NCBI RefSeq assembly: GCF_000709345.1 | Contig: NZ_KL448323.1 | Span: forward strand, 1 to 64,000 | Source of the DNA: Polaromonas glacialis | Lineage (GTDB): Bacteria > Pseudomonadota > Gammaproteobacteria > Burkholderiales > Burkholderiaceae_C | DNA: 64,000 bases | Direction: 5' to 3' | Translations under genes and position numbers: made by a program | The notes under the pieces: generated by a model | Told to the model about the DNA's origin: nothing | What the model saw: only the letters and a program-made list of their open reading frames with translations | Database searches by the model: none | In this document: piece by piece, positions 49,171-57,478 of the stretch | Layout of the letters: each line of letters opens with the position of its first letter | Numbering within the stretch: the first letter of the stretch is position 1

Positions 49171-49479
49171 TCAGATCAGCCGCGTCTCGCCCATCATCAG
49201 GTCCACGCCGGCGCCGGCAAAGTTGGCCAGGTCGGCGGCGGCGGCCTGGCCTTGCGGCGACGCCATGGCCGCTTCAATAGCCGCCATCGAATCGAATTCC
49301 AGGATGGCGACCCGGTACACGCCGTGCTTGCCGGTCGCGCCCATCACGTCACCCTGCGTGACTTCATAGCCGCGCAGGCCCGGCAGCGTCTTGGCCAGCG
49401 GCGCATGCTTGCTGAAGTAGTAGTCATCGAATGCAGCGGTGTCGGCGGGCTGCTGGTAAACCGCGAAAAGCTTGGCCAT
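49171..49479 (-). CDS. EthD family protein
   Basis: 102 residues: MAKLFAVYQQPADTAAFDDYYFSKHAPLAKTLPGLRGYEV, the EthD-type ferredoxin-like fold (xxYxxPxDxxxFxxYYxxxHxPLxxxxPGL). EthD members are often linked to degradation pathways; this one is isolated, so the role is unclear. RBS GGAG is about 9 bases before the ATG. Confidence 0.85.
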   Translation of the reverse strand: MAKLFAVYQQPADTAAFDDYYFSKHAPLAKTLPGLRGYEVTQGDVMGATGKHGVYRVAILEFDSMAAIEAAMASPQGQAAAADLANFAGAGVDLMMGETRLI

Positions 49480-49612
49480 GGTTTGTCTCCGGTTTGAGTG
49501 ATCTGGCCCGCAACGCGCGGGCAGGGATGCAATTTAGCAGTTGATCGGGGGCCATGCCGTAATGCACGACAGCCTTAACATCGGCACTTCGACGTACACG
49601 AAAAGCAATCGA

Positions 49613-50377
49613 ATGAACCCTGGTGACAAAGTTTGACCCGCCGAGCCTGAAGCCGTCGCGCCCGGGCCTCTGCTGGGCCGCTTGCGCGAACTGATCGTGC
49701 AGGTGCGCACGCAGGCGCTGCGTGCGGTCGATGCAATCCAGGTCCAGACCTGCTGGGAAATTGGCCGCCATATCGTGGAGTTCGAGCAGCAGGGCCAGGC
49801 GCGCGCAACGTATGGCGCGCGCCTGGCCGAACGCTTGACGCAAGAGTTTGGCCGGGGTTTTGACGCCAGCAATTTGCGCAATATGCGGATGTTTTTTCAA
49901 ACGTTTCCAATTCGTGACGCACTGCGTCACGAATTGAGCTGGACGCATTACCGGCGCCTATTACGGGTCGAAAGCGAAGCTGCCCGCCAGTGGTATGTGA
50001 GCGAAGCGGTCCGCCAGAACTGGAGTTCCCGCGCGCTGGAGCGGCAGATCAGCACGCTGTATTACGAGCGCCTGCTGGCCAGCCAGGACAAGGCCGCCGT
50101 GGCGTCGGAAGCCGACGCCTTGCTGGCGCCCTTGCGCCAGACGCCGCGCGAATTTGTCCGCGACCCGGTGCTGCTGGAGTTTTTGGGCCTGCCGGGCACC
50201 GGGCGCTTGCTCGACTCCGACCTGGAGCAGGGATTGATGGACAAGCTGCAGGCGTTTTTGCTGGAACTGGACAAGGGCTTTGCCTTCGTGGCGCGGCAGC
50301 AGAGTATCAGCACCGGGAACAAGGACTTCTATATCGACCTGGTTTTTTACAACTACTCAATACCTCGTGCTGTTTAA
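49613..50377 (+). pseudogene. DUF1016/PDDEXK nuclease (YhcG-type), broken at both ends
   Basis: From an ATG at 49613 the frame reads MNPGDKV and hits TGA at 49634-49636, then stays open to 50377. The DUF1016 N-terminal domain is complete (CWEIGRHIVEFEQQGQARATYGARLAERLTQEFGRGFDASNLRNMRMFFQTFP, LSWTHYRRLL). The nuclease domain starts (DPVLLEFLGLPG, LDKGFAFVARQQSISTGNKDFYIDLVFYNY) but ends before the Asp/Glu-x-Lys active-site strand, where unrelated low-GC sequence begins near 50355. Some members form anti-phage or toxin-like systems; this copy should be inactive. Confidence 0.75.
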
Positions 50378-50389
50378 GTGATTTTTGGT

Positions 50390-50444
50390 TAACGAAATTA
50401 ACCAGTTAATCAAAGTTGACGAATCAATCGAAGTTAACTAGAAT
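50390..50444 (+). promoter_or_regulatory. Strong sigma-70 promoter embedded in GTTAAC-type repeats
   Basis: TTGACG at 50416-50421 and TAGAAT at 50439-50444 are 17 bases apart, near-consensus. The surrounding sequence has GGTTAACGAAATTAACC (dyad), AGTTAATC, GTTGACGAATCAATC and GTTAAC, roughly one per helical turn, as in an operator array. It points toward the nrdA fragment and the toxin-antitoxin genes; its regulator is unknown. Confidence 0.6.
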
Positions 50445-50501
50445 TTAGCCAGCATGTTGATCGCCCCGCGTCGGTGCGGTTCATGCGACCTGGAGGCTTA
50501 A

Positions 50502-50666
50502 ATGCTTACTTGGGACGAAATTGACATCGCAGATACACAGCCACTGGCTCACTACCAAATCATTCGTCGCAATGGCTCAGTGGTGGCGTTCGAGCCTAGC
50601 AAGATTGAGATAGCCATGAGGAAGGCTTATTTGGCGGTTCATGGAAAGAACGATGGTCATAGTGGC
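50502..50666 (+). pseudogene. N-terminal fragment of ribonucleotide reductase alpha subunit (ATP cone)
   Basis: MLTWDEIDIADTQPLAHYQI, then IRRNGSVVAFEPSKIEIAMRKAYLAVHG matches the ATP-cone start of class I NrdA in beta-proteobacteria. Similarity ends after about 50 codons (HGKNDGHSG), and the ORF continues in unrelated sequence to 50857. TGGAGG is 8 bases upstream, so the ribosome site came along too. It looks like a transferred or recombined scrap; intact nrdA should be elsewhere. Confidence 0.65.
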
Positions 50667-50879
50667 AACGTTGAGCATTGCCTTTGCGTGTATGAAATGC
50701 ATCAAGCAGGAAGTCGGATGGTGGCCTTCATGAGCTTGCATATACATCGCTTGCTGGTGCGACCTTTGCTGCGCTCTAGAGCCGACAGCGTGGCTTGTCC
50801 TCGGTTGATCTGTTTTTTCTGGTCCGGAAAAGTCAACCTGCGTAACGCGCCCTAAAGCGCATTTTTTCAGAGTCAACGC

Positions 50880-51350
50880 ATGAACACCCTAACCATCCAC
50901 TCACCGTTTTCCACCAAAACCGCTCAGCCACGCCAAGAAGCGAATGACAGTCCATATGCCCCCGCCACGCAGACAGCGGCCTTGTTGCGCTCGGGCGTGC
51001 AGTACCGACGCGACCGCATGGAGGCTACCGACATGATCACCACCGAGGAAGCCGCCGAACTGGCGGGCACCAGCCGTGTGACGATCAATGCCTGGATTAA
51101 AAGCGGGCGCTGCATCGGCGTGTCTAACTTGCGCCGGGGCTTCAAACTGCCGCGCTGGCAGTTCGAGCCTGCCATCTGGCCCGCATTGCAGCCCATCGCG
51201 AAGAGCCTGGGCACCAGCGATGGCTGGCAACTGCTTGGGTTTCTGGAGTCGCCGGCCGCTGCGCTTGACGGCCAGACACCGCGCGCCGCACTGGAGCAAG
51301 GCGCCCCGCTGGAGCGAATCCTGACACTGGCAACGGCTGAGGCACATTGA
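50880..51350 (+). CDS. Xre/MbcA-like antitoxin of an Xre-RES pair
   Basis: 156 residues. A poorly structured N-terminus of about 45 residues, then a MerR/excisionase-like helix-turn-helix (MITTEEAAELAGTSRVTINAWIKSGRCIGV) and a C-terminal DUF2384-like toxin-binding region (GTSDGWQLLGFLESPAAALDGQTPRAALEQG). It neutralises the RES toxin and probably represses its own promoter. Overlaps the toxin start (TTGA). Confidence 0.85.
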   Translation: MNTLTIHSPFSTKTAQPRQEANDSPYAPATQTAALLRSGVQYRRDRMEATDMITTEEAAELAGTSRVTINAWIKSGRCIGVSNLRRGFKLPRWQFEPAIWPALQPIAKSLGTSDGWQLLGFLESPAAALDGQTPRAALEQGAPLERILTLATAEAH

Positions 51351-51940
51351 CCTCATCCATGAACTTCAAAGAACTGAACCCACCCATCACTGAACTTCCT
51401 ACCCGCCAAATTTGGCACCGCGTGCAGCGCAAAACGGCACGCATCGACAGTGTGCGAGTCAATGGTTTCTTGCTAGCGCCACTGGGTGGCTTGACCGGCC
51501 GCTTTGACCTTGCGGACGAACCCATTGCCTACCTGGGTGACAGCCCGGAAACGGCGTTGTATGAATCACTGTTCCGAAGAGAAGTGCGCAGCTGCCACTG
51601 GGACAGGTTGCAGCAGCGCGTACTGGCCCGCTTTGAAACGCTGCATCGACTGCGCCTGGTTGATTTGCGTGGGCTGGAAGAGCTCTACCCCGTGTTGCAG
51701 TCGCTCCGCTATGAATCCACGCAAAGCTTTGCGCTGGACTGCCGACGGCAAGACCTGGACGGCATTTTCTATGCCTCGGCCCAACATCCGCACCATGGCT
51801 GTGTCTGTCTTTTTAAATCTGGCATTGACAAGACAAAACGAACATCCTCAACACCGCTTGTCAAACCAGGCACTGAGCAATTGCACACTGCGGTGGTGGC
51901 AGCCGCTTGGGGCTCTCAAGTGCCAATTGTTCGAGAGTAG
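51347..51940 (+). CDS. RES-domain toxin (NAD+-degrading type)
   Basis: 197 residues from a TTG at 51347 that overlaps the antitoxin stop and has GAGG 5 bases before it; an ATG at 51359 is an alternative. Family residues: IWHRVQ near 23, Arg in GLTGRFD near 52, Glu in SPETALYESLFRR near 68 and Ser in FYASAQHP near 145. RES toxins break down NAD+. Directly upstream of urtA on the same strand. Confidence 0.87.
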   Translation: MTSSMNFKELNPPITELPTRQIWHRVQRKTARIDSVRVNGFLLAPLGGLTGRFDLADEPIAYLGDSPETALYESLFRREVRSCHWDRLQQRVLARFETLHRLRLVDLRGLEELYPVLQSLRYESTQSFALDCRRQDLDGIFYASAQHPHHGCVCLFKSGIDKTKRTSSTPLVKPGTEQLHTAVVAAAWGSQVPIVRE

Positions 51941-52191
51941 GTAGCGACGTACTTTAGCTTTTCTTTCAAGGCTTCGGATGTTGTGGCGCTAATTTCTGCT
52001 CAGGTTTGCACGGCATGACGATCTTTTTTGATGCTGGAGGCGTATTGAATTCAAGCAAGCCCATACGCCACCCGGCGTATTCCCCAATCCCCAGCTTCTC
52101 CCTAAAGTTCACCCATCGCGACGAAAAAGGCCCGGTTCCCCAGGCCCCACCCAGCGAAACGGAAACTTGTCAACCCACCGGAGAAGCACTC

Positions 52192-53475
52192 ATGCAACGT
52201 CGATTCACCCTCAAGGCGCTCACCGCCGCCGTCGCCCTGACCACCCTGTCCGCGCTGCCCGCTTATGCGGCGGAAGACACCATCAAGGTCGGCATCCTGC
52301 ACAGCCTGTCGGGCACCATGGCGATTTCCGAGACCGTGCTGAAAGACACCGTCCTGATGGCAATTGACGAGATCAATGCCAAGGGCGGCGTGCTCGGCAA
52401 GAAGCTCGAACCCGTGGTCGTTGACCCGGCTTCCAACTGGCCGCTGTTCGCCGAAAAAACCAAGCAGCTGCTCGGCCAGGACAAGGTTTCCGTCATCTTC
52501 GGCTGCTGGACCTCGGTGTCGCGCAAGTCGGTGCTGCCGGTGGTCGAGGAAATGAACGGCCTGCTGTTCTACCCCGTCCAGTACGAAGGCGAGGAACTGA
52601 GCAAGAACGTGTTCTACACGGGTGCAGCGCCAAACCAGCAGGCCATTCCTGCCGTCGATTACCTGATGAGCAAGGCCGGCGGCGGCGCCAAGCGCTGGGT
52701 GCTGCTGGGCACCGACTATGTGTACCCGCGCACCACCAACAAGATCCTGCGCGCCTACCTGAAATCCAAGGGCGTGGCCGACAAGGACATCGACGAGAAA
52801 TACACCCCGTTCGGCCATTCGGACTACCAGACCATCGTCGCTGACGTGAAGAAGTTCAGTCAAGGCGGCAAGACGGCGGTGGTTTCGACCATCAACGGCG
52901 ACTCCAACGTGCCTTTCTACAAGGAACTGGGCAACGCCGGCCTCAAAGCCAAGGACGTGCCGGTCGTGGCGTTCAGCGTGGGTGAAGAAGAGCTGCGCGG
53001 CGTGGACACCAAGCCGCTGGTCGGCCACCTGGCGGCCTGGAACTACTTCATGTCGATCAAGAACCCGACCAACACCGAGTTCATCAAGAAGTGGAGCGAC
53101 TATGCCAAGGCCAAGAACATTGCCGGCCACAAGGACAAGCCTTTGACCAACGACCCGATGGAAGCGACCTACATCGGCATCAACATGTGGAAGCAGGCAG
53201 TTGAAAAAGCCAAGTCCACCGACACCGACAAGGTGATTGCCGCCATGGCCGGCCAGACCTTCAAGGCGCCGTCGGGCATCCTGAGCAAGATGGACGAGAA
53301 GAACCACCACCTGCACAAGTCGGTGTTCATCGGCGAGATCAAGGCCGATGGCCAGTTCAACGTGGTCTGGAAAACGCCCGGCCCGGTGAAAGCCAAGCCA
53401 TGGAGCCCGTACATCGAAGGCAACGACAAGAAGCCTGACGAGCCGGTCAAGGGCATGACCGTCGTCAAGAAGTAA
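52192..53475 (+). CDS. urtA: Urea ABC transporter substrate-binding protein
   Basis: 427 residues from the ATG at 52192 (GGAGAAG 7 bases upstream). Signal peptide MQRRFTLKALTAAVALTTLS with cleavage after AYA. Mature protein starts EDTIKVGILHSLSGTMAISE and has SVIFGCWTSVSRKSVLPVVEEMNGLLFYPVQYEGEE and MSIKNPTNTEFI, diagnostic for UrtA. First gene of urtABCDE. Confidence 0.97.
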   Translation: MQRRFTLKALTAAVALTTLSALPAYAAEDTIKVGILHSLSGTMAISETVLKDTVLMAIDEINAKGGVLGKKLEPVVVDPASNWPLFAEKTKQLLGQDKVSVIFGCWTSVSRKSVLPVVEEMNGLLFYPVQYEGEELSKNVFYTGAAPNQQAIPAVDYLMSKAGGGAKRWVLLGTDYVYPRTTNKILRAYLKSKGVADKDIDEKYTPFGHSDYQTIVADVKKFSQGGKTAVVSTINGDSNVPFYKELGNAGLKAKDVPVVAFSVGEEELRGVDTKPLVGHLAAWNYFMSIKNPTNTEFIKKWSDYAKAKNIAGHKDKPLTNDPMEATYIGINMWKQAVEKAKSTDTDKVIAAMAGQTFKAPSGILSKMDEKNHHLHKSVFIGEIKADGQFNVVWKTPGPVKAKPWSPYIEGNDKKPDEPVKGMTVVKK

Positions 53476-53505
53476 ATCCGGATTTCGGGTGCGGCCCCAC
53501 CCCGA

Positions 53506-53526
53506 CCCTCCCCCAGCGGGGGAGGG
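53506..53526. terminator. Stable 9-bp GC hairpin after urtA
   Basis: CCCTCCCCC, loop AGC, GGGGGAGGG. Very stable but without a T-run. It may stabilise the urtA mRNA or attenuate transcription before urtB, which would favour high amounts of the binding protein. Confidence 0.6.
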
Positions 53527-53569
53527 AGGAAGGGACGCAGAAGTTTCCGATGTACCCCATGTCATGCCG

Positions 53570-53655
53570 GTCTGAGCCTGCCCCGGACCTGATCCGGGGA
53601 CCCGGCATCCATGAATTCGGGGCCATGGATTGCGGGTCAAGCCCGCAATGACAGC
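53570..53655. repeat. REP-like palindromic repeat in the urtA-urtB gap
   Basis: CCCCGGACCTGATCCGGGG (53581-53599) inside an outer ATGCCGG ... CCGGCAT dyad, then ATTGCGGGTCAAGCCCGCAAT (53629-53649). The second unit is a motif repeated in many proteobacterial genomes. It lies between urtA and urtB. Confidence 0.7.
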
Positions 53656-53744
53656 CATTTGAAATCGGCGTAACCGCTTTTCAAGGAAATTGCAGTCTGG
53701 GCGTACCGCCACAGGGCGTGCCCGCCCAACCTACAGGTTCTTTT

Positions 53745-55319
53745 ATGCTATTTCGACATCTACTCCTGCTTGCTACGCTATTCATAGCTGGTCACGCTCA
53801 TGCCTTAAGCGCAGACGAGGTAAAAGGCATTATTTTTGGCGAAACCGAAGCGCGCGTCGAGGCGCTGGCCAAGGCGGCCGTCACCGCCGATGAAAAAACC
53901 GCCGCCTTCATCCAGGCGCTGGCCGACGATGCCGTCAAGACCAGCGGCGAGAAGGTGTTCGTGGTCAAGGATGAAAAAGCCTTTGACCCGATCACCGGCG
54001 CCGAGCAGCCGCTGCCGCCTGATGCCGAAGACGTGATCAATCCCAACCTGATGCGCAGCGAACTGGACAACGCCCTGGCGGCAATCAAGCTGCTGTCCAA
54101 AGACGAAAAGCTCCGCAGCGAAGCCATCAGGACGCTGGCCGGCGAAAGCGACGAGGCGCGCCTGCCGCTGATCGAGAAAGCCTGGGCGGCTGAAACGGTA
54201 CCTGCGCTCAAGAGCCAGCTCGAAGTCATGCGCGCCGCCATCCTGCTCGGCAGCAGCGACAAGGCCAAACGCCTGGATGCGGCCGCGCTGCTGTCGGCCA
54301 GCAACAACCCGGCCACCAAGACCGTATTGATCGAGCGGCTGGGCACTGAAACCGATGCCGATGTGAAGGTCGCCTTGCAGTCCGCATTGACAAAAGTTCA
54401 GGCCTCGCTGGCCTGGGGCGACAAGCTGGGCGCGATTTTCAGCGGCATCAGCCTGGGCAGCATCCTGCTGCTGGTGGCGCTTGGCCTGGCGATCACCTAC
54501 GGCCTGATGGGCGTCATCAACATGGCGCACGGCGAACTGATGATGATCGGCGCCTACGCCACCTACGTGGTGCAGGGCTTGTTCCAGAAATACCTGCCCG
54601 GCGCGTTCGACTGGTATTTGCTGGCGGCCGTGCCTGTCGCCTTCCTGGCCTCGGCGCTGATGGGCGCGGCGCTGGAACGCAGCGTGATCCGCTTCCTCTA
54701 CGGCCGGCCGCTGGAGACGCTGCTGGCGACCTGGGGCATCAGCCTGATGCTGCAGCAGCTGGTGCGCTCGATTTTCGGCGCACAGAACGTCGGCGTCGAG
54801 AACCCGGTCTGGATGAGCGGCGGCGTGCAGGTGCTGGGCAATTTGTCGCTGCCCTACAACCGGCTGGTCATCATCGGCTTTGCGATTGCCGTGCTCCTTA
54901 GCATGGCTTGGCTGATCAGCAAGACGCGGCTGGGCCTGTTCGTTCGCGGCGTGACGCAAAACCGCCCGATTGCCTCCTGCATGGGCGTGAACACCGCGCG
55001 CATCGACACCTACGCCTTTGCGCTGGGTTCCGGGATTGCCGGACTCGCCGGCTGCGCATTGAGCCAGGTCGGCAACGTCGGGCCGGACCTGGGGCAGGGC
55101 TACATCGTCGATGCCTTCATGGTCGTGGTGCTGGGCGGCGTGGGCCAACTGGCCGGAACGGTGTACGCCGCCATGGGGCTGGGCATCCTGAACAAATTCC
55201 TCGAAGGCTGGACCGGCGCCGTGCTGGCCAAGATCGCCGTGCTCGTACTCATCATCGTCTTCATCCAGAAGCGGCCCCAGGGCATCTTCGCGATGAAGGG
55301 CCGTTCGGCAGAGGCATAA
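53745..55319 (+). CDS. urtB: Urea ABC transporter permease UrtB (with HEAT-like N-terminal domain)
   Basis: 524 residues from the ATG at 53745. Signal peptide (LLLLATLFIAGHAHALSADE), then a periplasmic helical region of about 200 residues typical of UrtB, then eight membrane segments from about 235 with YGLMGVINMAHGELMMIGAY and GRPLETLLATWGISLMLQQLVR. LivH-type permease fold. The codons for the end of the signal peptide resemble the interspersed repeat. Confidence 0.95.
   Translation: MLFRHLLLLATLFIAGHAHALSADEVKGIIFGETEARVEALAKAAVTADEKTAAFIQALADDAVKTSGEKVFVVKDEKAFDPITGAEQPLPPDAEDVINPNLMRSELDNALAAIKLLSKDEKLRSEAIRTLAGESDEARLPLIEKAWAAETVPALKSQLEVMRAAILLGSSDKAKRLDAAALLSASNNPATKTVLIERLGTETDADVKVALQSALTKVQASLAWGDKLGAIFSGISLGSILLLVALGLAITYGLMGVINMAHGELMMIGAYATYVVQGLFQKYLPGAFDWYLLAAVPVAFLASALMGAALERSVIRFLYGRPLETLLATWGISLMLQQLVRSIFGAQNVGVENPVWMSGGVQVLGNLSLPYNRLVIIGFAIAVLLSMAWLISKTRLGLFVRGVTQNRPIASCMGVNTARIDTYAFALGSGIAGLAGCALSQVGNVGPDLGQGYIVDAFMVVVLGGVGQLAGTVYAAMGLGILNKFLEGWTGAVLAKIAVLVLIIVFIQKRPQGIFAMKGRSAEA
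53773..53813. repeat. Probable interspersed-repeat-derived sequence inside the urtB signal peptide
   Basis: TACGCTATTCATAGCTGGTC, then ACGCTCATGCCTTAAGCGCA can be lined up with the copy at 26131 (ATAGCT, T-ACGC, ATGCC, TAAGCGCA in order). The segment encodes the C-terminal part of the signal peptide. Similarity is by eye only. Confidence 0.4.
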
Positions 55320-55322
55320 ATC

Positions 55323-56534
55323 ATGAGCACACCATTTCCCACCATCAACGAATCCTTGCTGGCCGAGCAGGGCACCGATATGACACCTAAAGTGCCAGTT
55401 CAGGCCCGCCCGCCAGCGCCATCCAGCCCGGCGCGCGCCCTGCTTCCCGGCAAAGGCCCGCTGCTGACCCGCAGCGGCTGGAGCGCCTTCGTCATCGCGC
55501 TGATCGTCATCTGCGCCTTGGCGCCGGTGCTCAACCTGTGGGTGCACGAAGGCCATGCGCTGCACCTGAGCACCTACGCGGTGGCGCTGCTCGGCAAGAT
55601 CATGTGCTACGCCATTGCCGCGCTGGCGATGGACCTGATCTGGGGCTACACCGGCATTTTGTCGCTCGGCCACGGTGTGTTTTTTGCGCTCGGCGGCTAC
55701 GTGATGGGCATGTATTTGATGCGCCAGATCGGCGCGGACGGCAACTATAAAAGCGACTTGCCCGACTTCATGGTGTTCCTCGACTGGAAAGAGCTGCCCT
55801 GGCACTGGACCTTCAGCGACAGCTTTGTCGGCACGCTGTTCCTGATCGTCGCGGTGCCGGGCATCGTGGCCTTTGTGTTCGGCTACTTTGCGTTTCGCTC
55901 GCGCATCAAGGGGGTCTATTTTTCGATCATCACGCAGGCCATGACCTTTGCCGCGATGCTGCTGTTCTTTCGCAACGAGACCGGCTTTGGCGGCAACAAC
56001 GGCTTTACCGATTTCAAGCGCATCCTGGACATTTCGATTGCCACGCCGGCTATGCGCATGACGCTGTTCGTCATGACAGGCTTGACGCTGCTGGGTTTCT
56101 TCCTGTTCGCCAAATGGCTGGTCGGCAGCAAGTTCGGCCGCGTGCTGCAGGCGATCCGTGATGCCGAAACGCGCGTCATGTTCTCGGGCTACAGCCCGCT
56201 GGGCTACAAGCTGACGATCTGGGTGATCTCGGCCGTCATGTGCGCCGTAGCCGGTGCGCTGTACGTGCCGCAGGTCGGCATCATCAACCCGGGCGAGATG
56301 AGCCCGGCCAACTCGATTGAAATCGCCATCTGGGCGGCCGTAGGCGGGCGCGCCAGCCTGATCGGGCCGATTGTCGGCGCCTTCATCGTCAACGGAGCCA
56401 AGAGCTGGCTGACGGTGGCCTACCCCGAGTTCTGGCTTTATTTTCTGGGGGCGTTGTTCATTGGAGTGACCTTGTTTTTGCCCAACGGCGTCGTCGGGCT
56501 GGTGAAGAAACTCCGCAAGGGAGGTGAGCAATGA
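55323..56534 (+). CDS. urtC: Urea ABC transporter permease UrtC
   Basis: 403 residues, LivM-type. It has a longer polar N-terminus (55 residues), then about ten membrane segments with AMDLIWGYTGILSLGHGVFFALGGYVMGMYLMRQIG and NETGFGGNNGFTDFKRIL, characteristic of UrtC. Its TGA overlaps the urtD ATG. Confidence 0.96.
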   Translation: MSTPFPTINESLLAEQGTDMTPKVPVQARPPAPSSPARALLPGKGPLLTRSGWSAFVIALIVICALAPVLNLWVHEGHALHLSTYAVALLGKIMCYAIAALAMDLIWGYTGILSLGHGVFFALGGYVMGMYLMRQIGADGNYKSDLPDFMVFLDWKELPWHWTFSDSFVGTLFLIVAVPGIVAFVFGYFAFRSRIKGVYFSIITQAMTFAAMLLFFRNETGFGGNNGFTDFKRILDISIATPAMRMTLFVMTGLTLLGFFLFAKWLVGSKFGRVLQAIRDAETRVMFSGYSPLGYKLTIWVISAVMCAVAGALYVPQVGIINPGEMSPANSIEIAIWAAVGGRASLIGPIVGAFIVNGAKSWLTVAYPEFWLYFLGALFIGVTLFLPNGVVGLVKKLRKGGEQ

Positions 56535-57409
56535 CCCCCGACCTGCTGGAAGAGGGTGCGCGCCGGGTTGAACGCCATGGCGCGGCGCCGACGGGCCTCA
56601 ACAACACCGAATCCGGCGGCCGTAACGCCAGCACCGGCCGTATCAGCACGCCGGGCGAAGTCGATGTGACCCATGGCCGCATCCTGTATCTGGAAAATGT
56701 CAGCGTCAGCTTCGACGGCTTCAAGGCCATCAACAAGCTTTCACTGGACATTGCGCCGGGCGAGCTGCGCTGCATCATCGGGCCCAACGGCGCTGGCAAG
56801 ACGACGATGATGGACATCATCACCGGCAAGACCCGGCCCGATGAAGGCACGGTGTTTTTCGGCAGCACGATTGACCTGCTGCGCCACAAGGAGGCCGAGA
56901 TTGCGCAGCTCGGCATTGGCCGCAAGTTCCAGAAACCGACGGTGTTCGAGCAGCTCACGGTGTTTGAAAACCTGGAACTGGCGCTGAAAACCAACAAGGG
57001 CGTGAAGGCGTCGATGTTTTTCCGGCTGGACTCGCTGCAAAGCGACCGGCTGGCCGAGATTTTGGTGACGATTCACTTGGCTGGCAGCGTGAACCGGCTG
57101 GCGGGCAACCTGAGCCACGGGCAAAAGCAGTGGCTGGAAATCGGCATGCTGTTGATGCAGGACCCGAAGCTGCTGCTGCTCGACGAGCCGGTTGCTGGCA
57201 TGACCGATGAAGAGACTGCGCGAACGGCGGAGCTGTTTTTGACGCTCAAGGGCAAGCATTCGCTGATGGTGGTCGAGCACGACATGAGCTTTATCCGGAC
57301 TATTTCCGAGATTGTTACGGTGCTGTGCGACGGGTCTGTTTTGGCGCAGGGGACGCTGGACCAGGTGCAGGCGGATGAACGGGTGATTGAGGTTTATCTT
57401 GGGCGCTGA
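56531..57409 (+). CDS. urtD: Urea ABC transporter ATPase UrtD
   Basis: 292 residues. A 45-residue polar start, then Walker A IIGPNGAGKTTMMDIITGKTRP near 85, the UrtD-like GRKFQKPTVFEQLTVFENLELAL, the signature LSHGQKQWLEIGMLL near 195 and Walker B LLLLDEPVAGMTDEE. LivG-type. The start overlaps urtC in ATGA. Confidence 0.96.
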   Translation: MTPDLLEEGARRVERHGAAPTGLNNTESGGRNASTGRISTPGEVDVTHGRILYLENVSVSFDGFKAINKLSLDIAPGELRCIIGPNGAGKTTMMDIITGKTRPDEGTVFFGSTIDLLRHKEAEIAQLGIGRKFQKPTVFEQLTVFENLELALKTNKGVKASMFFRLDSLQSDRLAEILVTIHLAGSVNRLAGNLSHGQKQWLEIGMLLMQDPKLLLLDEPVAGMTDEETARTAELFLTLKGKHSLMVVEHDMSFIRTISEIVTVLCDGSVLAQGTLDQVQADERVIEVYLGR

Positions 57410-57478
57410 TATGGGCTTTGGCGGCTTTGGCGGCTTTGGTGTTTGCTCGTGGCTGGGTTACCGCTGCTTGCACTTGCT

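Noticed and set aside
51980-52000. Possible sigma-54 promoter before urtA (TGGCGC ... CTGC)
   Set aside because: GG and GC are 11 bases apart; sigma-54 sites require 10.
53569-53655. Riboswitch or other structured RNA before urtB
   Set aside because: The palindromes match a REP-like repeat and show no known riboswitch core.
53805-56531. 908-aa minus-strand frame opposite urtB and urtC
   Set aside because: Shadow of two well-conserved permease genes; GC-rich codon structure keeps the opposite frame open.
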